A program made the translations under genes and the position numbers. 64,000 nt of DNA from Stakelama flava. GTDB taxonomy: Bacteria; Pseudomonadota; Alphaproteobacteria; Sphingomonadales; Sphingomonadaceae. Of the stretch, positions 43,442 to 52,253 are shown one piece after another; within the stretch, counting starts at the first letter, position 1, and the number at the start of each line of letters is the position of its first letter. The DNA is taken from positions 23,058 to 87,057 of the forward strand of contig NZ_JAHWZX010000014.1 of assembly GCF_019351405.1 (NCBI RefSeq), in the 5' to 3' direction. The notes beneath the pieces are model-generated. The model searched no databases and was not told the DNA's origin. It saw nothing but the letters and a program-made list of their open reading frames with translations.

Positions 43442-44035
43442 ATGGGCAAGCCGCTTGACGAGGCCGGGCTGGACACGATCTTCCGCACCGCGCGCACCTA
43501 TAACGGCTATACCGATCAGCCAGTCAGCGAAGCGGATATTCGCGGAATTTACGACCTGTTGAAAATGGGGCCGACCAGCGCCAACCAGCATCCCGCGCGG
43601 TTCATATGGTGCATGAGCGATGCGGCAAAGGAAAAGCTCGCCGCATGCGCGATGGACAGCAATGCCGACAAAATCCGTAAGGCGCCTGTTTCCGTCGTGA
43701 TCGGCATGGACGAGGATTTCCACGAACAGCTTCCCTGGCTGTTTCCCCATGCCGATGCGCGCAGCTGGTTCCTGAGGGACGAAGCGGGCCGCAAGGAACA
43801 TGCGATGCGCAATTCCTCGCTTCAGGGCGCGTATTTCATTATCGCGGCGCGTGCGCTTGGCCTCGATACCGGGCCGATGTCCGGTTTCGACGCTGAAAAG
43901 GTGAATGCCGCCTTTTTCGCCGATCAACCGAAGGTGAAGGTGAATTTCATCTCAACGCTCGGCCATGGCGACCCCGACAGCGTTTTCGATCGCAGCCCCC
44001 GCCCCGATTTCGACAAATTCAACCGGATCGCCTGA
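43442..44035 (+). CDS. Nitroreductase family protein (RutE/HadB-like)
   Basis: A 197-residue FMN oxidoreductase. The sequence ARTYNGYTDQPVSEADI, GPTSANQHPARF and GLDTGPMSGFD is the pattern of the malonic semialdehyde reductase RutE subgroup. No other rut gene is near, so pyrimidine breakdown is not supported; quinone or nitro reduction is as likely. ATG 43442 is chosen because AAGGA is 8 nt upstream; the ATG at 43433 overlaps that site. Confidence 0.9.
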   Translation: MGKPLDEAGLDTIFRTARTYNGYTDQPVSEADIRGIYDLLKMGPTSANQHPARFIWCMSDAAKEKLAACAMDSNADKIRKAPVSVVIGMDEDFHEQLPWLFPHADARSWFLRDEAGRKEHAMRNSSLQGAYFIIAARALGLDTGPMSGFDAEKVNAAFFADQPKVKVNFISTLGHGDPDSVFDRSPRPDFDKFNRIA

Positions 44036-44048
44036 TCGCCCTGCCCGC

Positions 44049-44666
44049 GTGCGCACACTTGTCATAGAGACCGCCACCGCCGCCTGCTCGGTCGCGCTTT
44101 TCGAAGCGGACTCGGTGATTGCCGCCGACCATCAGGTGGTGGGGCGCGGCCATGCCGAACGCCTGATCCCGATGATCGCCGCGCTGCCGGATCAGGGGCG
44201 TTCGGATCGGATTCTGGTCGATTGCGGGCCGGGCAGCTTCACCGGCGTACGCGTCGGCCTGGCTGCGGCACGCGGGCTGGGCATCGGTTGGCGCGCACAG
44301 GTTTTCGGGTTCAGTTCAACCGCGCTTGTCGCGGCCGCCGCCTTCGCCGACGCCGAACCTATCAGCGATCTTGCCGTCGTGCTTGAGGGCGGCCATGGTG
44401 AAGTCTTCATGCAGCACTTCACCTCCGCCCCCTTGCGCGAAACCGGCGCTCTCGCCTCGCTGAAACCTGCCGATGCACTCGCCGCACTGGGCGATCGAAC
44501 CGCTGTCGGCAGCGGGGTACGGCACCTGTCGGCGATCGACCCCATGGTGCCGGTCGTCGAAGCCCTGCCCGATGCATCGCGCGCGCTGCTGCTCCCCGAA
44601 AATTTTCGCTCGCTTTTCCCCGCGCCGTTGTACGGACGCGCGCCCGATGCAAAGCCGATGGTGTGA
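44049..44666 (+). CDS. tsaB: tRNA threonylcarbamoyladenosine synthesis protein TsaB
   Basis: A 205-residue ASKHA-fold protein without full kinase residues. With TsaD and TsaE it makes t6A37 in tRNAs reading ANN codons. The N-terminal LVIETATAACSVALFE and the loop GPGSFTGVRVGLAAARGL are diagnostic. The start is GTG 44049, 13 nt after the nitroreductase stop; the longer frame overlaps that gene. The rimI gene starts inside its stop (overlap of 4 nt). It opens the conserved block that runs to trmB. Confidence 0.94.
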   Translation: MRTLVIETATAACSVALFEADSVIAADHQVVGRGHAERLIPMIAALPDQGRSDRILVDCGPGSFTGVRVGLAAARGLGIGWRAQVFGFSSTALVAAAAFADAEPISDLAVVLEGGHGEVFMQHFTSAPLRETGALASLKPADALAALGDRTAVGSGVRHLSAIDPMVPVVEALPDASRALLLPENFRSLFPAPLYGRAPDAKPMV

Positions 44667-45145
44667 AGAGGACGCGGGCCAACCTCACCCTGCGCGGCGG
44701 CGGGGTGGAAGATCTGGGCATCGTCAACGGCCTTTCCGCCGCCGCCTTTGATCCACGCTTCGGCGAAGCATGGACGCCATCGCAATGCGCGGGCATGTTC
44801 GCGCTACCGGGCGTATGGCTTACCATCGCGCAGGAAGGCGAACGCGCGCTGGGATTCGCCATGGCGCGCGTAATCCTTGACGATGCCGAGTTACTGTTGC
44901 TTGCCGTTGACCCTTCGGCGCGACGGCGCGGCACGGGGCGCGCGCTGGTGCGATCGACAATGGCCGAAGCCGTAATACGCGGCGCTGTAAATCTTCATCT
45001 GGAAGTTCGCGCAGGAAACCCTGCGGTGTCACTATACGTTGGCGAAGGTTTTACCAAGATCGGCGAACGCCGGAAATATTATCGGGGGCTGGACGGGGAA
45101 CAATTTGATGCCCAGACTTTCCGTCGTTCATTGTCCCAAGAATAA
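44663..45145 (+). CDS. rimI: GNAT acetyltransferase, RimI-type
   Basis: A 160-residue GNAT protein. The acetyl-CoA loop reads VDPSARRRGTGRALV (about residues 91-105) and the C-terminal GNPAVSLYVGEGFTKIGERRKYY is typical of RimI, which acetylates the N-terminus of ribosomal protein S18 in E. coli. Starting at GTG 44663 overlaps the tsaB stop. tsaB-rimI is a widespread pair. Confidence 0.9.
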   Translation: MKRTRANLTLRGGGVEDLGIVNGLSAAAFDPRFGEAWTPSQCAGMFALPGVWLTIAQEGERALGFAMARVILDDAELLLLAVDPSARRRGTGRALVRSTMAEAVIRGAVNLHLEVRAGNPAVSLYVGEGFTKIGERRKYYRGLDGEQFDAQTFRRSLSQE

Positions 45146-45224
45146 ACTAAATACAGCAATTTTATCGTTGCATCGCACCTAAACACAGCCGATAGGGATG
45201 CGCGGGGGATTTACGTAACCGCCT

Positions 45225-45235
45225 TTGCAATGCAA
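45225..45235. promoter_or_regulatory. Palindrome TTGCA-A-TGCAA in front of mucR
   Basis: A perfect 5-bp dyad with one central base ends 14 nt before the mucR start. A second short palindrome, TTACGTAA, is at 45211-45218. The 104-nt gap is AT-richer than its neighbours. MucR/Ros proteins repress their own genes at AT-rich sites, so this may be an autoregulatory site. Confidence 0.35.
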
Positions 45236-45249
45236 GTATGAGGAAAGTA

Positions 45250-45663
45250 ATGGATAATCAATCGGATATGCAGGAAACGCTGGTAACGCTGACGGCCGAC
45301 ATCGTCGCTGCCCATGTCAGCAATAACAGCGTGGCGGTTTCCGATCTTCCCCTGCTCATCCAGAATGTTCATGGCGCGCTCACCGGTCTTTCGGGCGCAG
45401 CAGAGGAAGCCGAAGTAAAGCAGGAACCTGCCGTTTCCATTCGTTCGTCGGTGAAGCCCGACTATATCGTCTGTCTGGAAGACGGTAAGAAGCTGAAGAT
45501 GCTCAAACGGCACCTGATGACGCATTATCAGATGACGCCGGAAGAATATCGTTCCAAATGGAATCTGCCCGCCGACTATCCGATGGTCGCGCCGAACTAT
45601 GCCGAACAGCGCCGCAACCTGGCCAAGAAAATCGGCCTGGGCACCAAGCGCCGCAAACGCTGA
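45250..45663 (+). CDS. mucR: MucR/Ros family transcriptional regulator
   Basis: A 137-residue global regulator. The DNA-binding zinc-finger-like part is at residues 72-105: [19 protein letters not shown], with Cys75, His88 and His92, and Asp in place of the second Cys (CxxD), a change known in many alphaproteobacterial MucR proteins. The basic tail [12 protein letters not shown] ends it. MucR proteins oligomerise through the N-terminus and silence AT-rich DNA, affecting polysaccharide, motility and cell cycle. ATG 45250 follows AGGA by 5 nt. Confidence 0.93.
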   Translation: MDNQSDMQETLVTLTADIVAAHVSNNSVAVSDLPLLIQNVHGALTGLSGAAEEAEVKQEPAVSIRSSVKPDYIVCLEDGKKLKMLKRHLMTHYQMTPEEYRSKWNLPADYPMVAPNYAEQRRNLAKKIGLGTKRRKR

Positions 45664-45669
45664 ATATGG

Positions 45670-45729
45670 AAGACCGCGCCACGCCCTGTAACGGTAAAAA
45701 TCGATTACAGATAACGCGTACGCGGTCTT
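45670..45729 (+). terminator. Nested inverted repeat between mucR and fur
   Basis: Outer arms AAGACCGCG (45670-45678) and CGCGGTCTT (45721-45729) enclose inner arms CTGTAA (45686-45691) and TTACAG (45705-45710). TTTT is continuous with the 3' arm (45728-45731). This could be a mucR terminator, a fur leader structure or an operator pair. The 42-nt spacing of the outer arms is long for a simple terminator. Confidence 0.4.
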
Positions 45730-45777
45730 TTCCCGCGATCAATTCACCGCTACATCGGACGGGCAAGAAGGAAAGTG

Positions 45778-46200
45778 ATGGCCCGTAAAATTGATCTTGA
45801 AGCGCTGTGCCATGAAAAAGGCCTGCGCATCACCGAACAGCGCAGAGTGATTGCGCGCGTATTATCCGAAGCGGAAGACCATCCCGATGTGGAAAAGGTC
45901 TATGAACGCGCATCGAAGATCGATTCGGGCATTTCTATCGCGACCGTATATCGCACCGTTCGCCTTTTCGAAGAAGCAGGAATACTTGACCGGCATGATT
46001 TCGGCGATGGGCGAGCGAGGTACGAACCCGCTCCCGAAGCGCATCACGACCATCTGATCGACGTCGAAACCGGTAAGGTGATCGAATTCGTCGATCCCGA
46101 ACTGGAATTGCTGCAAAAACAGATTGCCGAACGGCTTGGCTTCCGGCTGGTCGATCATCGCATGGAGCTCTATGGGGTCTCGCTCAACCGCAAGAACTGA
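45778..46200 (+). CDS. fur: Fur/Mur family metal-responsive regulator
   Basis: A 140-residue regulator. The winged helix (LRITEQRRVIARVL; SGISIATVYRTVRLFEE) and metal site (HHDHLIDVETGKVIEF) are clear. The CxxC pair of E. coli Fur is replaced by DVET, as in alphaproteobacterial Fur/Mur, which mostly sense manganese or act beside Irr. So the metal cannot be told from sequence. ATG 45778 has AAGGAAA upstream. The gene overlaps the following acyltransferase by 29 nt. Confidence 0.94.
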   Translation: MARKIDLEALCHEKGLRITEQRRVIARVLSEAEDHPDVEKVYERASKIDSGISIATVYRTVRLFEEAGILDRHDFGDGRARYEPAPEAHHDHLIDVETGKVIEFVDPELELLQKQIAERLGFRLVDHRMELYGVSLNRKN

Positions 46201-47083
46201 GCGGTTCGCCGCGGCGGAGGGCGCACCGCCGCCAGTTTCATTGCTCGGCCGGATGCGGATTGGCCTGCGCCTGGCGATGATGCTCGCCTGTACCCTTGTT
46301 TGTGTTCCCTTGCACTGTGTCTGGCGACTTTTCCGGCTGCCCTCCCCATGGCCCAGATGGTGCCTGGGAATATGCGCGCGGATCTGCGGAGCGCGGGTAA
46401 AGCGCGTCGGCACGCCGGTGAAACGCGGTGCTTTCCATGTTTCCAATCACGTCAGCTGGATCGATATACTCGCCATCGCCGGGGCAAGCGGCAGCGCGTT
46501 CATCGCCAAGGCCGAAATCCGCGACGCGCCCGTCATCGGCTGGCTCGCCACGCTGAACCGCACAATCTTCATATCGCGTGAAAACCGGCTGCACGTCGCG
46601 GATCAGATCGAACAGGTGCGCGACGCATTTGCCGACAATTGGGCGGTGACGGTCTTTCCCGAAGGAACGACCACCGATGGCGTCTCGCTGCTGCCGTTCA
46701 AATCGCCGCTGTTGAAGGTGCTTGAAACGCCGCCGCCCGGAATTTTGGTGCAGCCGATCCTGCTCGTTTACGATACGCAAGGCCGCGATCTCGCCTGGAT
46801 CGGCGATGAAAGTGGCAAGGACAATGTGATCCGCGTGCTTGCCAGCGCCGGCAGCTTCGTGATGCGCGTGGTCTTCCTCGATCCGTTCGACCCGCGCGGT
46901 TTTTCGGGACGCAAAGCGATCGCGGCGGAGGCGCGTCGCCGGATCGGCGACGCGTTCGAAGCGCGCATGGGCGAAACGATGCCCGACTTTATCGGCCATG
47001 ACTGGTGGGCGGGCCGCACCGACGATCCCGCGCGCCATGCCCAGCCGTCGCGGCGAGGCGAAGGATGCAGCGCCCCCCACTGA
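46172..47083 (+). CDS. 1-acyl-glycerol-3-phosphate acyltransferase (PlsC family)
   Basis: A 303-residue membrane-bound acyltransferase. One N-terminal membrane segment (LAMMLACTLVCVPLHCVW) is followed by the HX4D motif NHVSWID and the phosphate motif VFPEGTTTDG. It acylates lysophosphatidate or a related lysolipid. The start ATG 46172 lies inside the end of fur with GGAG 5 nt upstream; the first real conserved sequence begins near residue 25, so a later start is possible. In many Alphaproteobacteria this gene sits between fur and miaB, as here. Confidence 0.9.
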   Translation: MGSRSTARTERFAAAEGAPPPVSLLGRMRIGLRLAMMLACTLVCVPLHCVWRLFRLPSPWPRWCLGICARICGARVKRVGTPVKRGAFHVSNHVSWIDILAIAGASGSAFIAKAEIRDAPVIGWLATLNRTIFISRENRLHVADQIEQVRDAFADNWAVTVFPEGTTTDGVSLLPFKSPLLKVLETPPPGILVQPILLVYDTQGRDLAWIGDESGKDNVIRVLASAGSFVMRVVFLDPFDPRGFSGRKAIAAEARRRIGDAFEARMGETMPDFIGHDWWAGRTDDPARHAQPSRRGEGCSAPH

Positions 47084-47137
47084 ACGAAACCGCAGGCGCG
47101 TTGTGCGCGGCGGCGCGAATGCGTATAGCGCGCTGCC

Positions 47138-48448
47138 ATGGCGACACCTCCCAAAACCTATCACGTAAAGTCCTTCGGCTGTCAGATGAACGTCTATGAC
47201 GGCGAAAGGATGGGCGAATTGATGGCCCGGCAGGGCATGTCAGTTGCGGACGATGCGGCTTCGGCCGATCTCGTTGTACTCAACACGTGCCATATTCGCG
47301 AAAAGGCGACCGAAAAGGTCTATTCGGAGATCGGCCGGCTGCGTCGCGACGACGGCACCCGGCCGATGATCGCGGTGGCCGGGTGCGTTGCGCAGGCAGA
47401 AGGCGCGGAAATCGCCCGCCGCGCGAAGGTCGATGTGGTGGTCGGCCCACAAGCCTATCACAACCTTCCCGATCTGGTGTCGAAAGCGGCGAAGGGCGGA
47501 CTGGCGCTCGACACCGACATGCCCGCCGCGTCGAAGTTTGGCGCGCTGCCCAGCCGCCGACGGGTCGGTCCCTCGGCCTTTCTGACGGTGCAGGAAGGAT
47601 GCGACAAATTCTGCACCTATTGCGTCGTCCCCTATACGCGCGGCGCCGAAGTATCGCGCCCCTTCGATGCGATCGTTGATGAGGCGAAGGCGCTTGTCGA
47701 TGCAGGCGCGAAGGAAATCACGCTGCTGGGACAGAACGTGAATGCGTGGGAGGAGGACGGGCGCGGGCTGGACGCGCTGATCCGCGCGCTCGACAGGATC
47801 GAAGGGCTGGCGCGCATCCGCTATACCACCAGTCATCCCAACGACATGACGCAGGGGCTGATCGACGCGCATGCGCAGGTCGAAACGCTGATGCCCTATC
47901 TGCATCTGCCGGTACAATCGGGCAGCGATCGCATTTTGAAGGCGATGAACCGGAGTCATAGCCGCGATTCCTATTTGCGCATCCTTGATCGCGTGCGCGC
48001 CGCGCGGCCCGATATCGCGCTGTCGGGCGATTTCATCGTCGGCTTTCCCGGCGAAACCGATCAGGATTTCGAAGATACGCTGAGTCTGGTGGCTGATGTC
48101 GGCTACGCTCATGCGTTCAGCTTCAAATATTCGCCGCGCCCCGGCACCCCGGCGGCGGATATGGACGACGCGGTCGAGGCGCATGTGGCGGACGAACGAC
48201 TGCAACGGCTTCAGGCGGCGATCGGCGAGGGACAGGCGGCGTTCAATGCGCACAGCGTCGGCAGGCGCTGCGAAATTCTGCTCGAACGCAAGGGCCGCCG
48301 TCCGGGCCAGCTCATCGGCAAATCGCCCTGGCTGCAATCGGTGCATCTCGTCACCGACGCCGCAATCGGCGATATCGTGACGGTCGAGATCGAAAGCGCG
48401 GGACCCAACAGCCTTGCCGGTGTCGAACGCGTGCGCACCGCGGCTTGA
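47138..48448 (+). CDS. miaB: tRNA-2-methylthio-N6-dimethylallyladenosine synthase
   Basis: A 436-residue radical-SAM methylthiotransferase that makes ms2i6A37. The N-terminal cluster domain has [10 protein letters not shown] (first Cys), NTCHIREKA and VAGCVAQ. The radical-SAM motif is CDKFCTYC (Cys155, Cys159, Cys162), and a C-terminal TRAM domain is present. Both Fe-S sites are complete. Confidence 0.97.
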   Translation: MATPPKTYHVKSFGCQMNVYDGERMGELMARQGMSVADDAASADLVVLNTCHIREKATEKVYSEIGRLRRDDGTRPMIAVAGCVAQAEGAEIARRAKVDVVVGPQAYHNLPDLVSKAAKGGLALDTDMPAASKFGALPSRRRVGPSAFLTVQEGCDKFCTYCVVPYTRGAEVSRPFDAIVDEAKALVDAGAKEITLLGQNVNAWEEDGRGLDALIRALDRIEGLARIRYTTSHPNDMTQGLIDAHAQVETLMPYLHLPVQSGSDRILKAMNRSHSRDSYLRILDRVRAARPDIALSGDFIVGFPGETDQDFEDTLSLVADVGYAHAFSFKYSPRPGTPAADMDDAVEAHVADERLQRLQAAIGEGQAAFNAHSVGRRCEILLERKGRRPGQLIGKSPWLQSVHLVTDAAIGDIVTVEIESAGPNSLAGVERVRTAA

Positions 48449-48498
48449 AGGTCATAATGGTTACGGCTGTTTAACCACGCGCTGCTATCCACGAATCA

Positions 48499-49575
48499 AT
48501 GGCGTATGATTCCGGTGCATCGAACGAAGCGGTCATGCTCCGCGAGCCGGTCAGGCGGGATGCATCCCATGCATGGGATGCGATCTGTCGTTCGCACGCG
48601 GTCATCGAATTCGCGCTCGACGGCACGGTCGAATGGGCGAATGCGATCTTCCTTGGTCTGACGGGATATGAAGCGGGCGAAATCGTCGGAAAGCATCATC
48701 GCCTGTTCTGCCATTCCGAATATGCGCGCGGCGATTCGTATCGCACCTTCTGGAATAATCTGGGCGGCGGGAAATTCGATCGCGGGGAATATTGCCGCGT
48801 CGCGAAGGATGGTCGCGAAATATGGCTGAACGCCACCTATAATCCCATTTTCGATGGCAATGGAAAGCCGGCGCGAATCCTGAAAATCGCGAGCGACGTC
48901 ACGGCGGAAAAAGCGCGCGTTGCCGAAGTCGATTCGCGCCTCGCCGCGATCGAGCGGTCACAGGCAGTGATCGATTTCGCGCTCGACGGCACGGTTGTGG
49001 CGGTGAATGACAATTTCCTCGCGCTGTTCGGCTATACGCGCGAAGACCTGATCGGGTGCCACCATTCGCTGCTATGCGAACCCGGTACGGCGCAAAGCCC
49101 GGAATATCAGGCGTTCTGGCAGGCGCTGGGTCAGGGTAAATTTGATAGCGGACGCTATCGCCGCCGCGCGAAAAACGGCGATCCGGTTTGGATCCAGGCT
49201 AGTTACAACCCGATTTTCGATGCGCGCGGACGCATTACCCGCGTGATGAAGATCGCGACCGACATCACCCGTGAAATGAAGCTGGAAGCGCAGGCGAAGC
49301 AACGGCTCAACGAAAGCGAATCGCTGCGCGATGCGCTGGAAAGGCGCAGCGGAGAAATGCAGGAAACGATTGAACGGGTGGGCGTGATGGTCGCGGCCAT
49401 TCGCGAAGTCGCGGGTCAGACCCGGCTATTGGCGCTGAATGCGAGTATCGAGGCAGCTCGCGCGGGCGAAGCGGGACGCGGCTTTTCGGTCGTTGCAACG
49501 GAAGTGAAAAAGCTGGCCGGCGATGTCGGCAATGCAGCGCGCGAGGCCGAAGCGATCATCGCCGAACACGGCTGA
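48499..49575 (+). CDS. Soluble double-PAS methyl-accepting-type signalling protein
   Basis: A 358-residue protein with no membrane segment. Two PAS domains (residues about 30-140 and 155-265) share the same motif ([22 protein letters not shown]) and so arose by duplication. A short C-terminal coiled region follows with the chemoreceptor tip sequence ([20 protein letters not shown]) ending in [13 protein letters not shown]. The chemoreceptor hairpin is cut short: the second arm is nearly absent. It resembles the cytosolic PAS-MCP proteins with Aer2-like heads. It sits between miaB and phoH, where most relatives have nothing. PAS ligand unknown; no Cys-His heme pattern is obvious. Confidence 0.85.
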   Translation: MAYDSGASNEAVMLREPVRRDASHAWDAICRSHAVIEFALDGTVEWANAIFLGLTGYEAGEIVGKHHRLFCHSEYARGDSYRTFWNNLGGGKFDRGEYCRVAKDGREIWLNATYNPIFDGNGKPARILKIASDVTAEKARVAEVDSRLAAIERSQAVIDFALDGTVVAVNDNFLALFGYTREDLIGCHHSLLCEPGTAQSPEYQAFWQALGQGKFDSGRYRRRAKNGDPVWIQASYNPIFDARGRITRVMKIATDITREMKLEAQAKQRLNESESLRDALERRSGEMQETIERVGVMVAAIREVAGQTRLLALNASIEAARAGEAGRGFSVVATEVKKLAGDVGNAAREAEAIIAEHG

Positions 49576-49670
49576 CCGGCACGTATCGCATGCAAGCGAA
49601 TTTCGCGGGTTCCGCTTCGCCGTTCCAGCGGTTAGCATCGCTGATCCATGGGATCGCATCAAGGAATTGC

Positions 49671-50672
49671 ATGAGCCGCAAGCCCGTACCTGCCCAGGCC
49701 GGCGAACGCAGCCGGGTAGAGGTGACGTTCGACAAACCGCAACTCCTGCCCCGCCTGTTCGGCGAATTCGACGCCAATCTGCTCGCGCTGGAGGAGCGGC
49801 TGGGCGTCTATATCACCGCACGCGGCGACCGGGTGGGAATCGAAGGATCGGCCGAATCGGTCGGTCGCGCGCGCGAGGTGCTGCAGGAGCTTCAATCACG
49901 GGTGATCCGTGGTGAAGAGGTCGATACCGGCCTGATCGACGCGGTGATCGCGATGTCGGCCGAACCCACGCTCGCCGGCATCATCCGCGCCGAAAGCAAT
50001 CAGACGCCCCCGTCGATCATGATCCGCACCCGGCGCAAGACGATCGTGCCGCGATCGGTGATGCAGACGCATTATATGCGCGCGCTGGTGTCGAACGACG
50101 TGATCTTCGCGCTTGGCCCGGCGGGAACGGGCAAGACCTATCTGGCGGTGGCGCAGGCGGTGGCGCAGCTCATTACCGGATCGGTGCAGCGGCTGATCCT
50201 GTCGCGCCCCGCGGTCGAAGCGGGCGAGCGGCTCGGCTTCCTGCCCGGCGACATGAAGGAAAAGGTCGATCCATATCTGCGCCCGCTGTACGATGCGCTG
50301 TTCGACTGCATGCCGCCCGAACAGGTCGAACGGCGGATCGCCAGCGGTGAGATAGAGATCGCGCCGATCGCGTTCATGCGCGGCCGCACGCTTGCCGATG
50401 CGTTCGTGATTCTTGACGAGGCGCAGAACACCACGCCTGCGCAGATGAAGATGTTTCTCACCCGGTTCGGTCAGAACAGCCGCATGGTGGTGTGCGGCGA
50501 TCCCCGGCAGGTCGATCTTCCCGGCGGCGACACCGCGTCGGGCCTGGCCGATGCGGTGCGACGTCTGGAGCATGTCGAGGGGATCGGAACGGTGCGCTTC
50601 ACCGCCGCCGACGTGGTGCGCCATCCGGTGGTCGGTCGCATTGTCGAAGCGTATGAAGGCCAGCATGGTTGA
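49671..50672 (+). CDS. PhoH family ATPase
   Basis: A 333-residue PhoH-like protein. After an N-terminal KH-like stretch, the ATPase has Walker A GPAGTGKTYLA (about residues 150-160) and Walker B AFVILDEAQNTTP. The family is linked to RNA metabolism and often precedes ybeY, as here. The start ATG 49671 has AAGGAA upstream and gives a normal length. Some alphaproteobacterial PhoH proteins form a toxin-antitoxin-like or helicase unit; this one is not fused to a PIN domain. Confidence 0.95.
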   Translation: MSRKPVPAQAGERSRVEVTFDKPQLLPRLFGEFDANLLALEERLGVYITARGDRVGIEGSAESVGRAREVLQELQSRVIRGEEVDTGLIDAVIAMSAEPTLAGIIRAESNQTPPSIMIRTRRKTIVPRSVMQTHYMRALVSNDVIFALGPAGTGKTYLAVAQAVAQLITGSVQRLILSRPAVEAGERLGFLPGDMKEKVDPYLRPLYDALFDCMPPEQVERRIASGEIEIAPIAFMRGRTLADAFVILDEAQNTTPAQMKMFLTRFGQNSRMVVCGDPRQVDLPGGDTASGLADAVRRLEHVEGIGTVRFTAADVVRHPVVGRIVEAYEGQHG

Positions 50673-50764
50673 ACCATCGCGCACGGCCCGCCGTTCATGT
50701 CGGGCAATTTGGCAGACCCGCGCCGACCATGCGCGGTAAATTGAAATGAACAGGGGAATTTTCG

Positions 50765-51277
50765 ATGCTTGAAGTCGCCGTCCAGCGCGAAGGCGAGTGG
50801 AGCGCCGATATCGATTGGGAAAAACTGGCCGGAGAGGCGGCGCGCGCTGCGATTTCCCGCACGCCGCAAGCCGCCTGGGTCGATGATCCCGCGATGATCG
50901 AAATTGCGGTGCGTCTAACCTCGAACGACGAGGTGCATCAGCTCAATCACCAGTTTCGGCACAAGGACAAGCCGACCAACGTATTGTCCTTTCCAATGAT
51001 TCAGCCCGACCTCCTTGATACCGTTACGCTGAACAGCGACGACGGCGAAGTGCTGCTCGGCGATATCGTACTTGCCCATGGCGTGTGCGCATCGGAAGCC
51101 GAAACGCGCGAAATTTCGGTCGCCGATCATGCCAGCCACTTGATTGTTCACGGCTGCCTGCATTTATTGGGCTTTGATCATCAGGGGGATGCGGAAGCCG
51201 AAGCGATGGAGGATATCGAGCGCGCGGCGCTGTCCATGCTCGGCCTGCATGACCCCTATCCTGTGCGCGAGGATTGA
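50765..51277 (+). CDS. ybeY: Endoribonuclease YbeY
   Basis: A 170-residue zinc endoribonuclease for 16S rRNA 3'-end maturation and ribosome quality control. The metal motif HGCLHLLGFDH (about residues 129-139) is complete, and KPTNVLSFP is conserved. It lies between phoH and corC. AGGGGAATTTTCG precedes the ATG. Confidence 0.96.
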   Translation: MLEVAVQREGEWSADIDWEKLAGEAARAAISRTPQAAWVDDPAMIEIAVRLTSNDEVHQLNHQFRHKDKPTNVLSFPMIQPDLLDTVTLNSDDGEVLLGDIVLAHGVCASEAETREISVADHASHLIVHGCLHLLGFDHQGDAEAEAMEDIERAALSMLGLHDPYPVRED

Positions 51278-51286
51278 AGACCCCCA

Positions 51287-52192
51287 ATGTCAGAGGGCCA
51301 AAGTAGCGCCGGAAACGGCGACAGTAGCGGCAGTTTATGGCGCGGCATCCGCGCCCTTTTCGTCGGTGCCGAAAGCGCCGATACGCTTCGCGAGCGGATC
51401 GAGGATGCGATAGTCGCGCATGAACGCGAGGCTGAGGAACCGGTGGCGGGCGACCTGGCCCCCATCGAACTGGCGATGCTGAAGAACCTGCTTCATTTCG
51501 GCGAACGCGACGCAGGCGATGTCGGCGTGCCGCGCGGCGAAATGGTCGCTTTGGAAGAACAGACGAGCTTTGCCGACATGGTCGCGCTGTTCGCCGATGC
51601 CGGGCACAGCCGCCTTCCCGTGTATCGCGACAATCTCGATACCGTGATCGGGATGATCCATGTGAAGGATGTGTTCAACATTCTCGCCACCGGTGTTGAA
51701 CAGCCCGACAGCATCGCCCCGCTGATCCGACAGCCGCTCTATGTCCCCCAGTCAATGGGCGCGCTCGACCTGCTCGCGCGGATGCAGCAGAGCCACACCC
51801 ACCTTGCCGTGGTGCTCGACGAATATTCGGGCACCGAAGGCCTTATCACGATCGAGGACCTGATTGAGGAGATCGTCGGCGATATCGAGGATGAGCATGA
51901 CGAGGAACCGCCGCCAATGCTCGTCTCGCTTGACGACGGCATTTGGGAGGCGGACGCCCGGGCCGAGCTGGAGGATGTCGCCGAAACGGTGGACGCGCGG
52001 CTGGCCGAGGTCGAAGAGGATGTCGATACGCTGGGCGGGCTTGCCTTCGTGCTGGCGGGGCACGTCCCCGAACCGGGGGAATGGCTGGAGCATGACAGCG
52101 GCTGGCGGCTGGAAATCACCGAAGCCGATTCGCGCCGCGTAACCCGGCTGCGCCTCCACCCCCCGGTAATCGACGAGACAGCGGAAGAGTAA
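51287..52192 (+). CDS. corC: CorC/HlyC family protein with paired CBS domains
   Basis: A 301-residue soluble protein. Two CBS domains occupy about residues 85-200 (HSRLPVYRDNLDTVIGMIHVKD; STGTEGLITIEDL-like sequence), followed by the CorC_HlyC domain (DTLGGLAFVLAGHVPEPGE). It lacks the membrane DUF21 part, as CorC does in this cluster. The family is implicated in magnesium and cobalt efflux and is fixed between ybeY and lnt in many proteobacteria. Its start is 10 nt after the ybeY stop. Confidence 0.94.
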   Translation: MSEGQSSAGNGDSSGSLWRGIRALFVGAESADTLRERIEDAIVAHEREAEEPVAGDLAPIELAMLKNLLHFGERDAGDVGVPRGEMVALEEQTSFADMVALFADAGHSRLPVYRDNLDTVIGMIHVKDVFNILATGVEQPDSIAPLIRQPLYVPQSMGALDLLARMQQSHTHLAVVLDEYSGTEGLITIEDLIEEIVGDIEDEHDEEPPPMLVSLDDGIWEADARAELEDVAETVDARLAEVEEDVDTLGGLAFVLAGHVPEPGEWLEHDSGWRLEITEADSRRVTRLRLHPPVIDETAEE

Positions 52193-52253
52193 CCGGCGGG
52201 GCGGACCGGATTCGCGCTTTGCGGCAGCCGCCCGCTCGCCTATCGTCGCCGAT

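Noticed and set aside
46051..46098. Defective Fur (missing CxxC)
   Set aside because: Alphaproteobacterial Fur/Mur proteins normally lack that Cys pair; other metal ligands are intact.
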